Assembly: GCA_910574455.1 (NCBI GenBank) | Contig: CAJSYZ010000010.1 | Span: forward strand, 2,198,770-2,262,769 | DNA from: Trichaptum fuscoviolaceum | Taxonomy: Eukaryota; Basidiomycota; Agaricomycetes; Hymenochaetales; Trichaptaceae | DNA: 64,000 bases | Reading direction: 5' to 3' | Notes under the pieces: generated by a model | Database searches by the model: none | What the model was told of the DNA's origin: nothing | Seen by the model: only the letters and a program-made list of their open reading frames with translations | Position numbers and translations under genes: made by a program | Shown: piece after piece, positions 54,563 through 64,000 of the stretch | Numbering within the stretch: the stretch's first letter is position 1 | How the letters are laid out: the number at the start of each line of letters is the position of its first letter

Positions 54563-55390
54563 TGTCAGGCTTGGACCCGATGCATGCCTTGTGGTGTCTT
54601 GTCTATCGTAAACAAATGAGATCATGCCTATCAAGACATGATGTCCTGCGAGATCGAATCTAAGAGCGAAGCAAAGAGAACAGAGACGAGAGACGAGTAT
54701 AACCAGGATCCGGGGCTTCCGGCATCCGACAAGGGTGACCGACGACGAGGGGACTTCGGGGTGCTCCCGCGCAAGGCTCGAGACGTCCGGGTCAAACACA
54801 AAAGATAGTCTAGAGCACTAGACAACAAGCAAGCTAGATTTGGAGACAAGACAAAGGCATGGTGGATCTCGAAAGCCTGGCCACTAGCTAGGCCCAAAGA
54901 CTTATGATATTCGAGTCCAGGTATCTATGTACAAATGCTATGGGTTTATATAGAGAAAGGACAGAGATACCGGGATTCCGGAAGCGTGGGAAAATCGGGG
55001 ATGCAGGCAATGCGGTAGGCAATGAGGCCTCACACATGTAAGACTAAGACAGGAAATGGAAAGGAATAACAAAGGAGTGACAGGACATGTGTAGGGGCAT
55101 TGGTAAATCGGAGTAATGAAGGAGGAATGAGGGAAACAGGTGGGGAACATGAGGAAAGACAAGAGGATGAGGGGAAAGAGACTTCGGAAAAGTCCATAAG
55201 GTAAGAACCCGGGATGAATCCCGAAAGGGAGAGATCCCAAAGGGAATGGACCCCGGGATAAATCCCGAAAGGGAGAGATCCCGAAGGGAATGCCCCGGGA
55301 TATTTCCCGAGGGCAAGATATCCCAAGCGTGATTTGGGAAAATCCCCGGGATGCGCCCCGAAGGGGAAAGGGTTATGTCACGTCGTGACA
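54563..55390 (-). repeat. Family C 5' LTR (copy C3)
   Basis: 828 bp, same ends as C2. It contains the TATATAAA box and the 12-nt self-primer at 54918-54907. Confidence 0.92.
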
Positions 55391-58300
55391 ATGATGTTAG
55401 ATGAATGGGGATATGAGAAGTGAACGAGTTTTTTGGATGGGGGCATTCAAGTGAGATGATGGAGTCTTTTATAGGCTTTGAGGATGGTCTGTGCATTCCG
55501 GAGATGTGACTCGGGTTCCCATGAGTTTCCAGAAGTGGGGTAACCTTTCCATTTTATAAGATATTGTCACCTGGTGCCATTCCCATGGTGGGCTCGGATG
55601 GCTTCTACTTTGAATTGTTCTTGTCCTTCGATTAGATCAGGTGGGGGGTTACTGTGGGGTGGTCCATATGCTTCCGTCTCAGTGTATCTCACGAGAAGCA
55701 CGGCGTGGAATACTGGGTGTATCTTCCATTTAGTCCGTGAGAGATCCAATTCATAGACGAGTGGAGATAAGACTTTCTTGATTTTGAAGGGACCATCGCG
55801 TTTTTCCTTGAACTTTTGCGATAAACCGGGAATTCGAAGGTTCTTTGAGTCTAGCCAAACTTTATCTCCTTTGTTGAATGGTTTGAAGTTTCGGAAAGTG
55901 TGTTCTTTCATTACCATAGCAGCAACTGCATGAGCTGCTAAGGCTTCTGATCGATGTACTGTGAGGTTGGCAAGTCATTGTGATACGGATGGGACGTTTG
56001 ATTTCGGATATTTCAGGGGTAGTGGAATGGGGTCGTATCCCATGAGAAGCGAGAAAGGGGTTCTCTTGGTGACAGCGTGGGCACGGTTGTTATGGGCGAA
56101 TTCAATGTTGGGAATGTGTCTAGACCAGTTCTCAGGTTCCGCAGTACAATAGATCCGGAGGTATACTTCGATCTCTTGATTGGTCCGTTCGGCTTGTCCA
56201 TCGGTTTGAGGGTGGTAAGCGGTGGACATAGACGACTTGATTCCTATGATCTTGCAGAGTTCTTGGAATGCTTTAGAAGCAAATTGGAGTCCCCTGTCGG
56301 ATATAATGCGTATCGGAAGTCCAAATCGTCGATATACATTGTTGAAGTATAGTTGTGCCGTTTCAATTGCGTCTACTGTCTTCTCGCATGGAATGAGGAC
56401 AATAGCTTTGGAGCAATCGTGATCAATGACTAATAGAAGTGTGTCATAGCCATGTGACATTGGTAAATCGGTGATGAAGTCCATATTGACGTGGGAGAAT
56501 GGAAACGAGTGTTTGTCGGCGGCGATAGGCATTAGTGGTGGAGCGGTCGGATGGTGATTGACCTTCATTTGTTGACATAGTGCGCATCCATGGACATAGT
56601 CGGATACAAACTTCTGCATCCTAGGCCAGTAATACGTCCTTCGGACCTGTTCCAGGGTGTTGAATATGCCAGGGTGTGCTCGAACTGGTATATCATGGTG
56701 AAGTCGGAGAATAGTGCGCTTTAATTCAAGGTTGTCCGGGATATAGATGCGATTTTTGAAGTAAAGGATGCCGTCATCATCGAAAAACCAGTCTTTGAGG
56801 GCAGTTCGGGCAGGTGGTAGTTTCTTCTTTAGCTGGGCAATGGTGTTGGTGAGGAATTCATCTTTCTTCATCGATTCTTTGATGGATTTTGTGAGGCTAT
56901 CTGTGTCTGGGAGGTCATCATCAGATTCATAGTCTTCCTCTTCTTCTTTGTCTTCAGAATTTTCTTGATCCTTCTGTTCCTGAAGAGTGGAAATGAATAG
57001 GTCCTTCGGAAGCATAATCGATGATTCGTTGAGATTCTCCCCCTGTTTAACATGGTCCGCCCGGCGGGATAGAAGATTGGATTGAATCATTTGTTTGCCA
57101 GGGATATGTGTGATATGAAGGTCAAATTGTGATAGCAACAGATGCCATTGTGCTTGACGGGGTGAGAGTCGTCGAGCCTCTCGCCAGTAGGTAAGGTTGC
57201 GATGATCACACCAAAGTGTAACAGGGTGTGGGGATCCAAGGAGATAGTGTTTCCAAGTGATGAGGGCACAGATAATTGCTAATAGTTCGCGATCATAGAT
57301 CTCGTAGTTCCGTTCAGCGGAGTTTAGTGATTGCGAAATATATCCGATTGGCTTGAGAACACCGTTGTCATCATGTTGTCGAAAAACTGCTCCGGCTGCA
57401 ACTTTGGAGGCGTCAGTTTCGAGGAAGAAGGGATTGTGCGGATTGGGCATAAGAAGTAACGGATGTTGAGTGAACGCGGTCTTGAGATCATCGAATGATT
57501 TTTGTTCTACTTCAGTCCATTTGAAAGGTTGATCTTTGCGTTTGAGGTTGTCCAAGGGTTTGGTGATTTCGGCGTAGTGTGGAATAAAACGGCGGTAGAA
57601 GTTGGTGAATCCAGTGAATGAACGGATATCTTTGACGTTAGTCGGAGTTGGCCATTTAGTGATTCCTTCGATTTTTGTTGGGTCGGTTTGGATGCAATTA
57701 GGTGTAATAATGAGTCCAAGATAGGGTAGTTTCTGCGTATGGAAGAAGCATTTGGTGGGCTTGAAGTAGAGGTCGTTCTTTTCAAGGATAGTGAAGGCAC
57801 GTCGTGCTCGAGAAATGAGTTCGGGTAAGGTTGGGGCATGTATGAGGATGTCGTCCATGTAAACCAAGAGATGATTTAGAAGGATTTCTTCGCCAAGAAT
57901 ATCATTCATAAAATGTTGAAAGGTGGCAGGTGAGTTGCATAGGCCAAAAAACATAACTGTTGGTTCGAAAAGTCCTCGTTGAGTGGTAAATGCGGCTTTC
58001 CATTGATCTCCATCCTTGATGCGGATATTATTGTATCCCCATCGGATATCTAGGGCGATGAAGTAGTGAGATCCATGTAACTTGTCTAATAGATCCTGGA
58101 CAAGTGGTAATGGGTACGCATTTTTGATGGTTCCATTGTTGAGGTAACGGTAATCTTGAACGGGTCGTAAGGTACCGTCTTTCTTGTCAACGAAGAAGAG
58201 AGGGGATGCCATAGGTGACTTCGAAGGTCTGATATATCCATTCTTGAGGTTCTCATCGATGAAGGCATCGAGAGCAGCTTGTTGCGGAAGTGAGAGTGGA

Positions 58301-58935
58301 TAAGGTGAATGTCGTTTAGGAATGAAGTCGGGTTTGAGATTAATTGCATGGTCATATGGGCGACTTGGAGGAAAGCGATGTGCTTTTTCTTCGTCAAAAA
58401 GGGATAGGAATTGGTGGTATTGATGGGGTACCAAGGCAGTAAGTGGTTTAGCGGGTTGGAGTCCTTTTCAAGCTTGTTGCGCAAGTTGTGTTGAGATATT
58501 AACGCGATTGAGCTGTATTGATCCAGTTTCCCAGTCGATTTTGGGTTGATATTTCTTGAACCATGGTAGTCCGAAAATGAAGTTCTCTTTTCCAAGGGTG
58601 GTAACATAGAATCGCATAGCATAGTGGGCATTTCCGAGTTTGACACGAAGGGGAGCATAAGATGTGATGTGTCCAGCATTGTTGAATGTTCCGTCAACAT
58701 TGCGTGGTCGAAGTGATTGTCGCAGTTTGATAGTTTTGATCTGGAGATTGTCTACGAGTGTTTTGTCAATGAATAGACCTTCTGCTCTGGTATCAAGTAG
58801 GGCGGTGGCTTTGTGGGTTTTCTGGTTATATAGGAACGTGATTGGGATTCGTAAGGCATGATTGTCGTTAATTGAATTGATGAGCAGCCTGATGTTCAAC
58901 GAGAGAGAGGGCTGCGGGAGCTCTTCGTTGTTCAA
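55391..58935 (-). pseudogene. G2 Pol: protease, RT, RNase H, integrase, chromodomain, with three in-frame TGA
   Basis: Frames join in order. A protease region (58935-58468) has LLDTRAEGLFID, in which the catalytic DTG reads DTR. RT follows with VQDYRYLNNGTIKN, IALDIRWGYNNIRIK and the catalytic YMDD, then RNase H (LETDASKVAAGAVF). The integrase HHCC region is HHDIPVRAHPGIF to CALCQQMK, with DDE blocks NMDFITDLP, ISDRGLQFAS and PQTDGQAERTNQEI. A chromodomain (QYLIKWKGYPTSGNSWEP) ends near 55440. TGA codons interrupt the frame at 58468-58470, 55975-55977 and 55567-55569, each at a place where Arg (CGA) is expected, so the element is not coding-competent. Confidence 0.9.
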
Positions 58936-59963
58936 AAATTTCCTTCTTCAACTCGATCGAAGACTTGATTGACTGCATCATCATCAAGGCCAATAAGGAG
59001 TTGTTGAATCTGTGCGGCGCGATCTTCGGCTGAGAGTTTGCCTTGATCTTGGTCTTCGTTCTCGGGTTCAGAGTATTCATTTTGATCATCTGCTGAAGTC
59101 AATTGGCGCATATTTTTGGACCTTGGTGTACGTGAGTTGGGCCATCGAGTTTTTGAGGTACGTTTGGGATGAGGTTTGGGACATTTGGCAGTGTGATGTC
59201 CGGGTTGATGACAATTGAAGCAAAGGTTTTCCTTCATATGACGTTGGAATTCTTCTGTTGAAAGTCGTGATATAAAGAAGCTGTAGATGGCTAGGTCGAC
59301 CAATTCTTCTATATCATTGTTGTCATTGGAAGGCATTGATTCATTTGTGTCGTTTGTGTCATTTGCAATGGCTTGAATTTGACGATTGTATTGTCGCATA
59401 GGTCGTCGTTTGAAGCAGTTCTCTCCAGAATAGGATTGGTGGGGTTGGGATTCCATTGAACGAGCTATCTTGTAATTGGTGTCCAGTCGAGTGGCAAGTG
59501 AAAACCAATCTTCCATGTTGGTCAGTTGTGGACTACATGCAAGTAGTTTCATTCGAAGATTGTCATTGAGTCCCATCCAGAATGCATTGCGTTGGGAAAG
59601 GTATTCTGTGATGCGAGCTTGCATGATGAGTGTTTTGAATTTGAGAATGTAGTCTTCAATAGATCCTCGCTGTTTGAGCTTGGCGAGTTCCATGGTAGCC
59701 TTGATTGTGAGTTCGGATGTGATGAAAGTACGGTGGAATTCTGCAAGGAATTCTTCAAATGTGTCGGTTTCAAAATGTCCGCTGGCCATGTATTGCATTG
59801 CAAATGGTCGGGATCCGCAAAGACTGCAATGGGCAAGCACAAATTCGATGCATAGCTCATCTGTGTCATAGATATGTCGGTTGGCTCGTAGATGGATTTG
59901 GACTTGGAGTAAAAAGCGATCAGCATCTTCTTGGGTTCCATCGAAAGGTTGAATTTTAGCCAT
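58932..59963 (-). CDS. G2 Gag (capsid/nucleocapsid)
   Basis: 343 aa from ATG 59963 (MAKIQPFDGTQEDADRFLLQ). The retrotransposon gag domain shows FEEFLAEFHRTFITSELTIK and MELAKLKQRGSIEDYILKFK. The zinc knuckle CFNCHQPGHHTAKC is near residue 248, followed by a basic stretch (RTSKTRWPNSRTPRSKN) and an acidic end. An upstream Gly-rich tract in the same frame may extend the N-terminus, but it is interrupted by the foldback element. It ends at TGA 58934-58932 next to a slippery heptamer. Confidence 0.93.
   Translation of the reverse strand: MAKIQPFDGTQEDADRFLLQVQIHLRANRHIYDTDELCIEFVLAHCSLCGSRPFAMQYMASGHFETDTFEEFLAEFHRTFITSELTIKATMELAKLKQRGSIEDYILKFKTLIMQARITEYLSQRNAFWMGLNDNLRMKLLACSPQLTNMEDWFSLATRLDTNYKIARSMESQPHQSYSGENCFKRRPMRQYNRQIQAIANDTNDTNESMPSNDNNDIEELVDLAIYSFFISRLSTEEFQRHMKENLCFNCHQPGHHTAKCPKPHPKRTSKTRWPNSRTPRSKNMRQLTSADDQNEYSEPENEDQDQGKLSAEDRAAQIQQLLIGLDDDAVNQVFDRVEEGNF
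58935..58941 (-). other. G2 gag-pol -1 frameshift heptamer AAATTTT
   Basis: On the minus strand gag reads A AAT TTT then TGA. The -1 frame (TTG AAC AAC) opens directly into the protease ORF. Confidence 0.7.
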
Positions 59964-60048
59964 GGTTATGGGTTGATTATGTGCGGGTCCATCTCCTTGG
60001 TTGTTATTGTCTGCTGCTCCTCCAGCTCCAGCTCCTCCGCCTCCTCCA

Positions 60049-62876
60049 CACTGCTGCCAGGTAGCTGATTGAATGAAGTACAGCGTTGCTGTAAACCATC
60101 CACTGCATCAACACTCAGCAAATGCTGGCTGAAGCAGTATAGGGTGAATCAGCCTTGCTGTACATTGATTCAGGGGATGCATACCTAGGGAATACTAGGC
60201 ATGCAATACCAATTGGGATTATAGCACTGGATAATAGAATAATGCATTGCATACCCACCGCTTTTTTTAGGTTAATTATAGCATTCAGGCACTGTTGATT
60301 GATAGCATGCTGTAATAAATCAGAATTTCATAATTTCCATCTATTTTGAGATATGAGGCACACCAGGGTCCAGGACCCTGAGGTCTGGCAGGTTCCAGGT
60401 CACTTGGTGCCGCTTTAGAGGAGGCCGTGGGAATAAACTCAAATTAACCTTTGCAGGCTCTACAGGCCTTCTAAAATAGCACACAAATAACCAAAAAATC
60501 AGGAAATATTCCTGGGCACTGCCGCTTTGCTGTAGCGTGGGAACTACACTTCTGAGCAACCATATTAGGGTACCAGTGTGTTCTGGGCCCCTCTGGGCCC
60601 TTCCTAAAGCGGTAAAAATCATCATAAAATAGATAATTATATTCATTTGCCCCTGCATATATGCAGGCTTCCTCTGGGCCTACCAGCAGCAAATAAAATG
60701 CAATAAAATCGGATTATATTAGTAGAAGTATATCAAACATGATCTAGATAGCTAAATATGGTAATACTAGCTGGGAACATGTGTATAACATCAGATCATA
60801 TTCTATTTTTAATACATAACATATGGGGCCCATTGCACCACATTGGGATACCTCCGGGATGTAAATTTTGATGGGATTCCAATGGGACGTACTAGAAGAG
60901 CTGAAACGGGCTTTCACGGCGCTAAAATATGCATTTTTCATATTGTTACAAATTATTCTTTTATTTAAATGTTATTTTTGTTTCAGCACTTCTACTGCAC
61001 GTAAAGGCATGTATAAATAGTTAAAATGGTACAGAACGACGAGGTGAACAATAATATGAGCTTAGAATAGCTACACGGGAGCTATATATAGCTCTAACAC
61101 ACTAACTATTTTCGGAGTGCATGCAATTATTGTTAGTCATTCCTATGCATGTATGTACACTGTGTCTATGTTCTGAAAGCTTTAAATAGCTCTCTATATA
61201 TACTTCTCATGCTGTACGAGGTTTCGCAGCAATCGGAGCTCATTTGAAATTGATATAAGGCTTACAAATTTCGGAAAGATGGGTCAATTTTAATTTATTG
61301 GGAGGGTTATGGGTCAGGCACATAGTGCCAAACATTCACTATAGGTATTCTAAACATAATCCAAATGCATGTTTGAGATGGCATTGGAATGTAGAAGTCA
61401 TATCTAACATTGTAGGATGAGATGCTATGTGTAATATCAGAATGTACATGTTATGTCAGAATCATATATAACTTACAGTCCATCTGTACCCCAAACATGC
61501 ATTTGGATTATGTTTAGAATACCTATAGTGAATGTTTGGCACTATGTGCCTGACCCATAACCCTCCCAATAAATTAAAATTGACCCATCTTTCCGAAATT
61601 TGTAAGCCTTATATCAATTTCAAATGAGCTCCGATTGCTGCGAAACCTCGTACAGCATGAGAAGTATATATAGAGAGCTATTTAAAGCTTTCAGAACATA
61701 GACACAGTGTACATACATGCATAGGAATGACTAACAATAATTGCATGCACTCCGAAAATAGTTAGTGTGTTAGAGCTATATATAGCTCCCGTGTAGCTAT
61801 TCTAAGCTCATATTATTGTTCACCTCGTCGTTCTGTACCATTTTAACTATTTATACATGCCTTTACGTGCAGTAGAAGTGCTGAAACAAAAATAACATTT
61901 AAATAAAAGAATAATTTGTAACAATATGAAAAATGCATATTTTAGCGCCGTGAAAGCCCGTTTCAGCTCTTCTAGTACGTCCCATTGGAATCCCATCAAA
62001 ATTTACATCCCGGAGGTATCCCAATGTGGTGCAATGGGCCCCATATGTTATGTATTAAAAATAGAATATGATCTGATGTTATACACATGTTCCCAGCTAG
62101 TATTACCATATTTAGCTATCTAGATCATGTTTGATATACTTCTACTAATATAATCCGATTTTATTGCATTTTATTTGCTGCTGGTAGGCCCAGAGGAAGC
62201 CTGCATATATGCAGGGGCAAATGAATATAATTATCTATTTTATGATGATTTTTACCGCTTTAGGAAGGGCCCAGAGGGGCCCAGAACACACTGGTACCCT
62301 AATATGGTTGCTCAGAAGTGTAGTTCCCACGCTACAGCAAAGCGGCAGTGCCCAGGAATATTTCCTGATTTTTTGGTTATTTGTGTGCTATTTTAGAAGG
62401 CCTGTAGAGCCTGCAAAGGTTAATTTGAGTTTATTCCCACGGCCTCCTCTAAAGCGGCACCAAGTGACCTGGAACCTGCCAGACCTCAGGGTCCTGGACC
62501 CTGGTGTGCCTCATATCTCAAAATAGATGGAAATTATGAAATTCTGATTTATTACAGCATGCTATCAATCAACAGTGCCTGAATGCTATAATTAACCTAA
62601 AAAAGCGGTGGGTATGCAATGCATTATTCTATTATCCAGTGCTATAATCCCAATTGATATTATATGCCTAGTATTCCCTAGGTATGCTGATTTACCCTAT
62701 ACTGCTTCAGCCAGCATTTGCTGTAGATGATGCAGTGGATGATTTACAGCAAGGCTGTACTTCATTCAATCAGATGCTCTATATCATGCAGTGATTGCTG
62801 TAATCTCATTCAATGAGTATCTCTAGTACATTCAGCAAACACTGTATTTCATTCAATGAACTAACTGGCAGGACTG
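60049..62876. mobile_element. Foldback element with very long inverted arms (2.83 kb)
   Basis: Arms from about 60049 to 61375 and 61492 to 62876 are inverted copies around a 116-bp spacer centred at 61433.5. Between about 60275 and 61375 the arms stay exactly in register (mirror sum 122867). Ends read CACTGCTGCCAG on the left and the complement of CAGTCCTGCCAG on the right. The flank TCCTCCA is duplicated (60042-60048 and 62877-62883). There is no transposase ORF. The uninterrupted target is visible at about 33230. Confidence 0.92.
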
Positions 62877-62883
62877 TCCTCCA

Positions 62884-63110
62884 CCTCCAGCTCCTCCGCC
62901 TCCTCCTCCTCCTTCATCGCCTCCTCCTCCTCCTCCGTTGTTGTTCGGGTTTCCTCCAGGTGGTCCTTCTCCTCCTCCTCCTTCATCTCCTACGGGTGCT
63001 TCACCAAATCCCCATCCTCTCCATGCAGGATTTTGTCGGCCTCCTCTGCCTCCTCTGCCTCCTCTGCCTCAACCTTGGAGATGTCTTAAGTGGAAAAAGG
63101 TACTGATACT
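62884..63110 (-). repeat. GGAGGN/CCTCCN low-complexity tract, second copy
   Basis: Counterpart of 33230-33470, Gly-codon rich on the minus strand. Confidence 0.6.
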
Positions 63111-63308
63111 TTCTTCTCCAAGTGGGGGTCGGAACATTGAGCGGGTAGTTTCCGTGACAGTTTGGGTAGCCATAGTACTAATGGATAGAGGTTCAATGTG
63201 AGGGCGGGTGTAAGAGAGAGATGGTTTCAGTGGGATAGGGGGGAGTATGGGTGTTCGGCGTGAGGGAGTAGGAGTTTCTGGAGCAACAGAGCTGCCTGAT
63301 TGAGAGGA

Positions 63309-63947
63309 TCATCTGAAGAGGGTTCGATCAAGAAATCCGTCAGTGGGCGATTTGAACGAGATCGATGGGAGTTGCTGGGTTGAGGGTCGGAAGTGGAAGT
63401 TGGTTGGGGTTCTTGTGGTGGTTGTGGTAGTAGATCGGGGGTGTCGGCGGTAGTACTCTTCTCTAAGCTCTTTCCAATTTGGAGTGTGACCTTCGTATAT
63501 TTCTCGTAGTTCTGGGCCGAGTGTATGAGCTACTACCCAAGAATCAGCAGTTGGGTTGTAGATCCAAGGGGTTTCGGTAGGTTCTCCGTTGGCGTCAGGA
63601 AGATGGAAATATTGTGTTTCTTCGTTGAAGATAAGGGTGGTTGGGAACGGTGGTAGTGGGGGTTGAATGTGTTTGAACTCTCCTGCTAGACTTCGACGAG
63701 CAAGGTCCTCCCAGTTGGGGGTATAAGTGATGAAGATTTGTCGAGCTTCTTCAGCAGAGTTGGCTTTGATTGGGGTCCACCATTGTAGTAGTTGATTGTA
63801 TGACCACGATCGATAAGTTTTGTTACCAATCCTATAGTAGAAGAAGTTCTTTTCGGTGTCAAAGAAGAGTCGATTGTGTGGTGGTGGAGTGTCTGGATAT
63901 TGAGGAACAGTAGTCTGTGTAGGTGTTGGTTCTTCAGTGGTTTTCAA
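63309..63947 (-). pseudogene. G2 upstream ORF-B, second copy, frameshifted
   Basis: Identical to 34310-33591 in the first part (RLFFDTEKNFFYYRIGNKTY) but an extra G in a G run near 63440 shifts the frame after YYRRHP, replacing the Gln/Pro-rich tail. Confidence 0.75.
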
Positions 63948-64000
63948 AGTGGTTTCTTTGTTGGTTTTGCCTGTTGTAGTAGATGAGGCTGTGTTTCGAG

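Larger units (their letters stand above)
49057..55390 (-). mobile_element. G2 3' portion with inserted family C element
   Basis: G2 (minus) runs from its 3' LTR (49057-49523) through a 3' ORF region (49524-50936) and, after the insertion at 50937-55390, rejoins its chromodomain region at 55391. The 5' LTR lies beyond the window. Confidence 0.8.
50937..55390 (-). mobile_element. Non-autonomous LTR retrotransposon, family C (4.45 kb, LARD-like)
   Basis: Two LTRs of 827 and 828 bp in the same orientation, a 2.8-kb internal region, and the 5-bp target duplication ATGAT on both outer flanks (50932-50936 and 55391-55395). A polypurine tract AAGGGGGGGCAAC precedes the 3' LTR. No gag, protease, RT or integrase is present, so it must be mobilised in trans. 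Confidence 0.9.
59964..63999 (-). mobile_element. G2 5' portion with foldback insertion, continues beyond the window
   Basis: Gly-rich leader, interrupted at 60049-62876, resumes at 62884 and leads to the upstream ORF-B. Colinear with 33164-34345 of the truncated copy apart from the insertion. Confidence 0.85.

Noticed and set aside
60341..62526. Identical 105-codon and 73-codon ORFs in both arms of the foldback element
   Set aside because: No similarity to transposase or any recognised family; identity follows from the arm palindrome, not from coding constraint.
1..63999. CRISPR array or bacterial operon features
   Set aside because: The gene structure is eukaryotic with spliceosomal introns; no regularly spaced short repeats were found.

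Overview
The window reads as nuclear DNA of a filamentous basidiomycete, probably an Agaricomycete (a wood-decay Polyporales-like fungus is my best guess). The grounds are genes split by many 50-70 bp GT..AG introns, a fungal-specific FunK1 kinase family, a class I hydrophobin, a stand-alone CDH-type cytochrome (AA8) protein, a GH27 alpha-galactosidase, and chromodomain Ty3/gypsy retrotransposons. Species cannot be decided from the sequence.

Gene-bearing half (1-31.7 kb). It is framed by an inverted segmental duplication. The left arm, reading inward, holds a FunK1 kinase (minus, cut by the window edge), a GPI8/PIG-K (GPI transamidase) pseudogene and two membrane-anchored pepsin-like aspartic proteases. 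The right arm repeats this in mirror order: aspartic protease (24.2-25.9 kb), GPI8 pseudogene (26.7-28.7 kb) and FunK1 kinase (28.9-31.7 kb). Between the arms lie a subtilisin-like protease, a GH27 alpha-galactosidase, an intron-containing tRNA-Glu(CTC), a hydrophobin, a large acidic coiled-coil protein of unknown function, a multi-spanning membrane protein and an AA8 cytochrome-domain protein. Many of these are predicted to be secreted or at the cell surface. Two hAT-like non-autonomous DNA elements with perfect 8-bp target duplications sit in the right part (27.9-28.6 and 32.0-32.4 kb).

Transposon half (32-64 kb). This is a nest of retroelements. (a) G1, 37.1-43.5 kb, plus strand: a complete Ty3/gypsy chromovirus with almost identical 576-bp LTRs and a TAATC target duplication. 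(b) G2, minus strand: a 5' piece at 32.7-36.4 kb and a long copy from 49.06 kb past the right edge, with extra ORFs on both sides of gag-pol. (c) A 4.45-kb LTR element without gag-pol (50.9-55.4 kb) inserted in G2, plus a solo LTR of the same family at 47.0-47.8 kb. (d) Two LINE fragments in opposite orientation, one interrupted by a tRNA-derived insert. (e) A 2.8-kb foldback element whose arms are essentially identical over about 1.1 kb, inserted in the Gly-rich leader of G2 gag.

Two mechanistic themes recur. All three LTR families have an 11-12 nt stretch just after the 5' LTR that is complementary to a stretch inside the LTR, as expected for Tf1/sushi-type self-primed reverse transcription. 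Both gypsy families end gag with a -1 slippery heptamer directly abutting UGA. Older copies show decay concentrated at CpG, including several CGA-to-TGA nonsense changes in G2.
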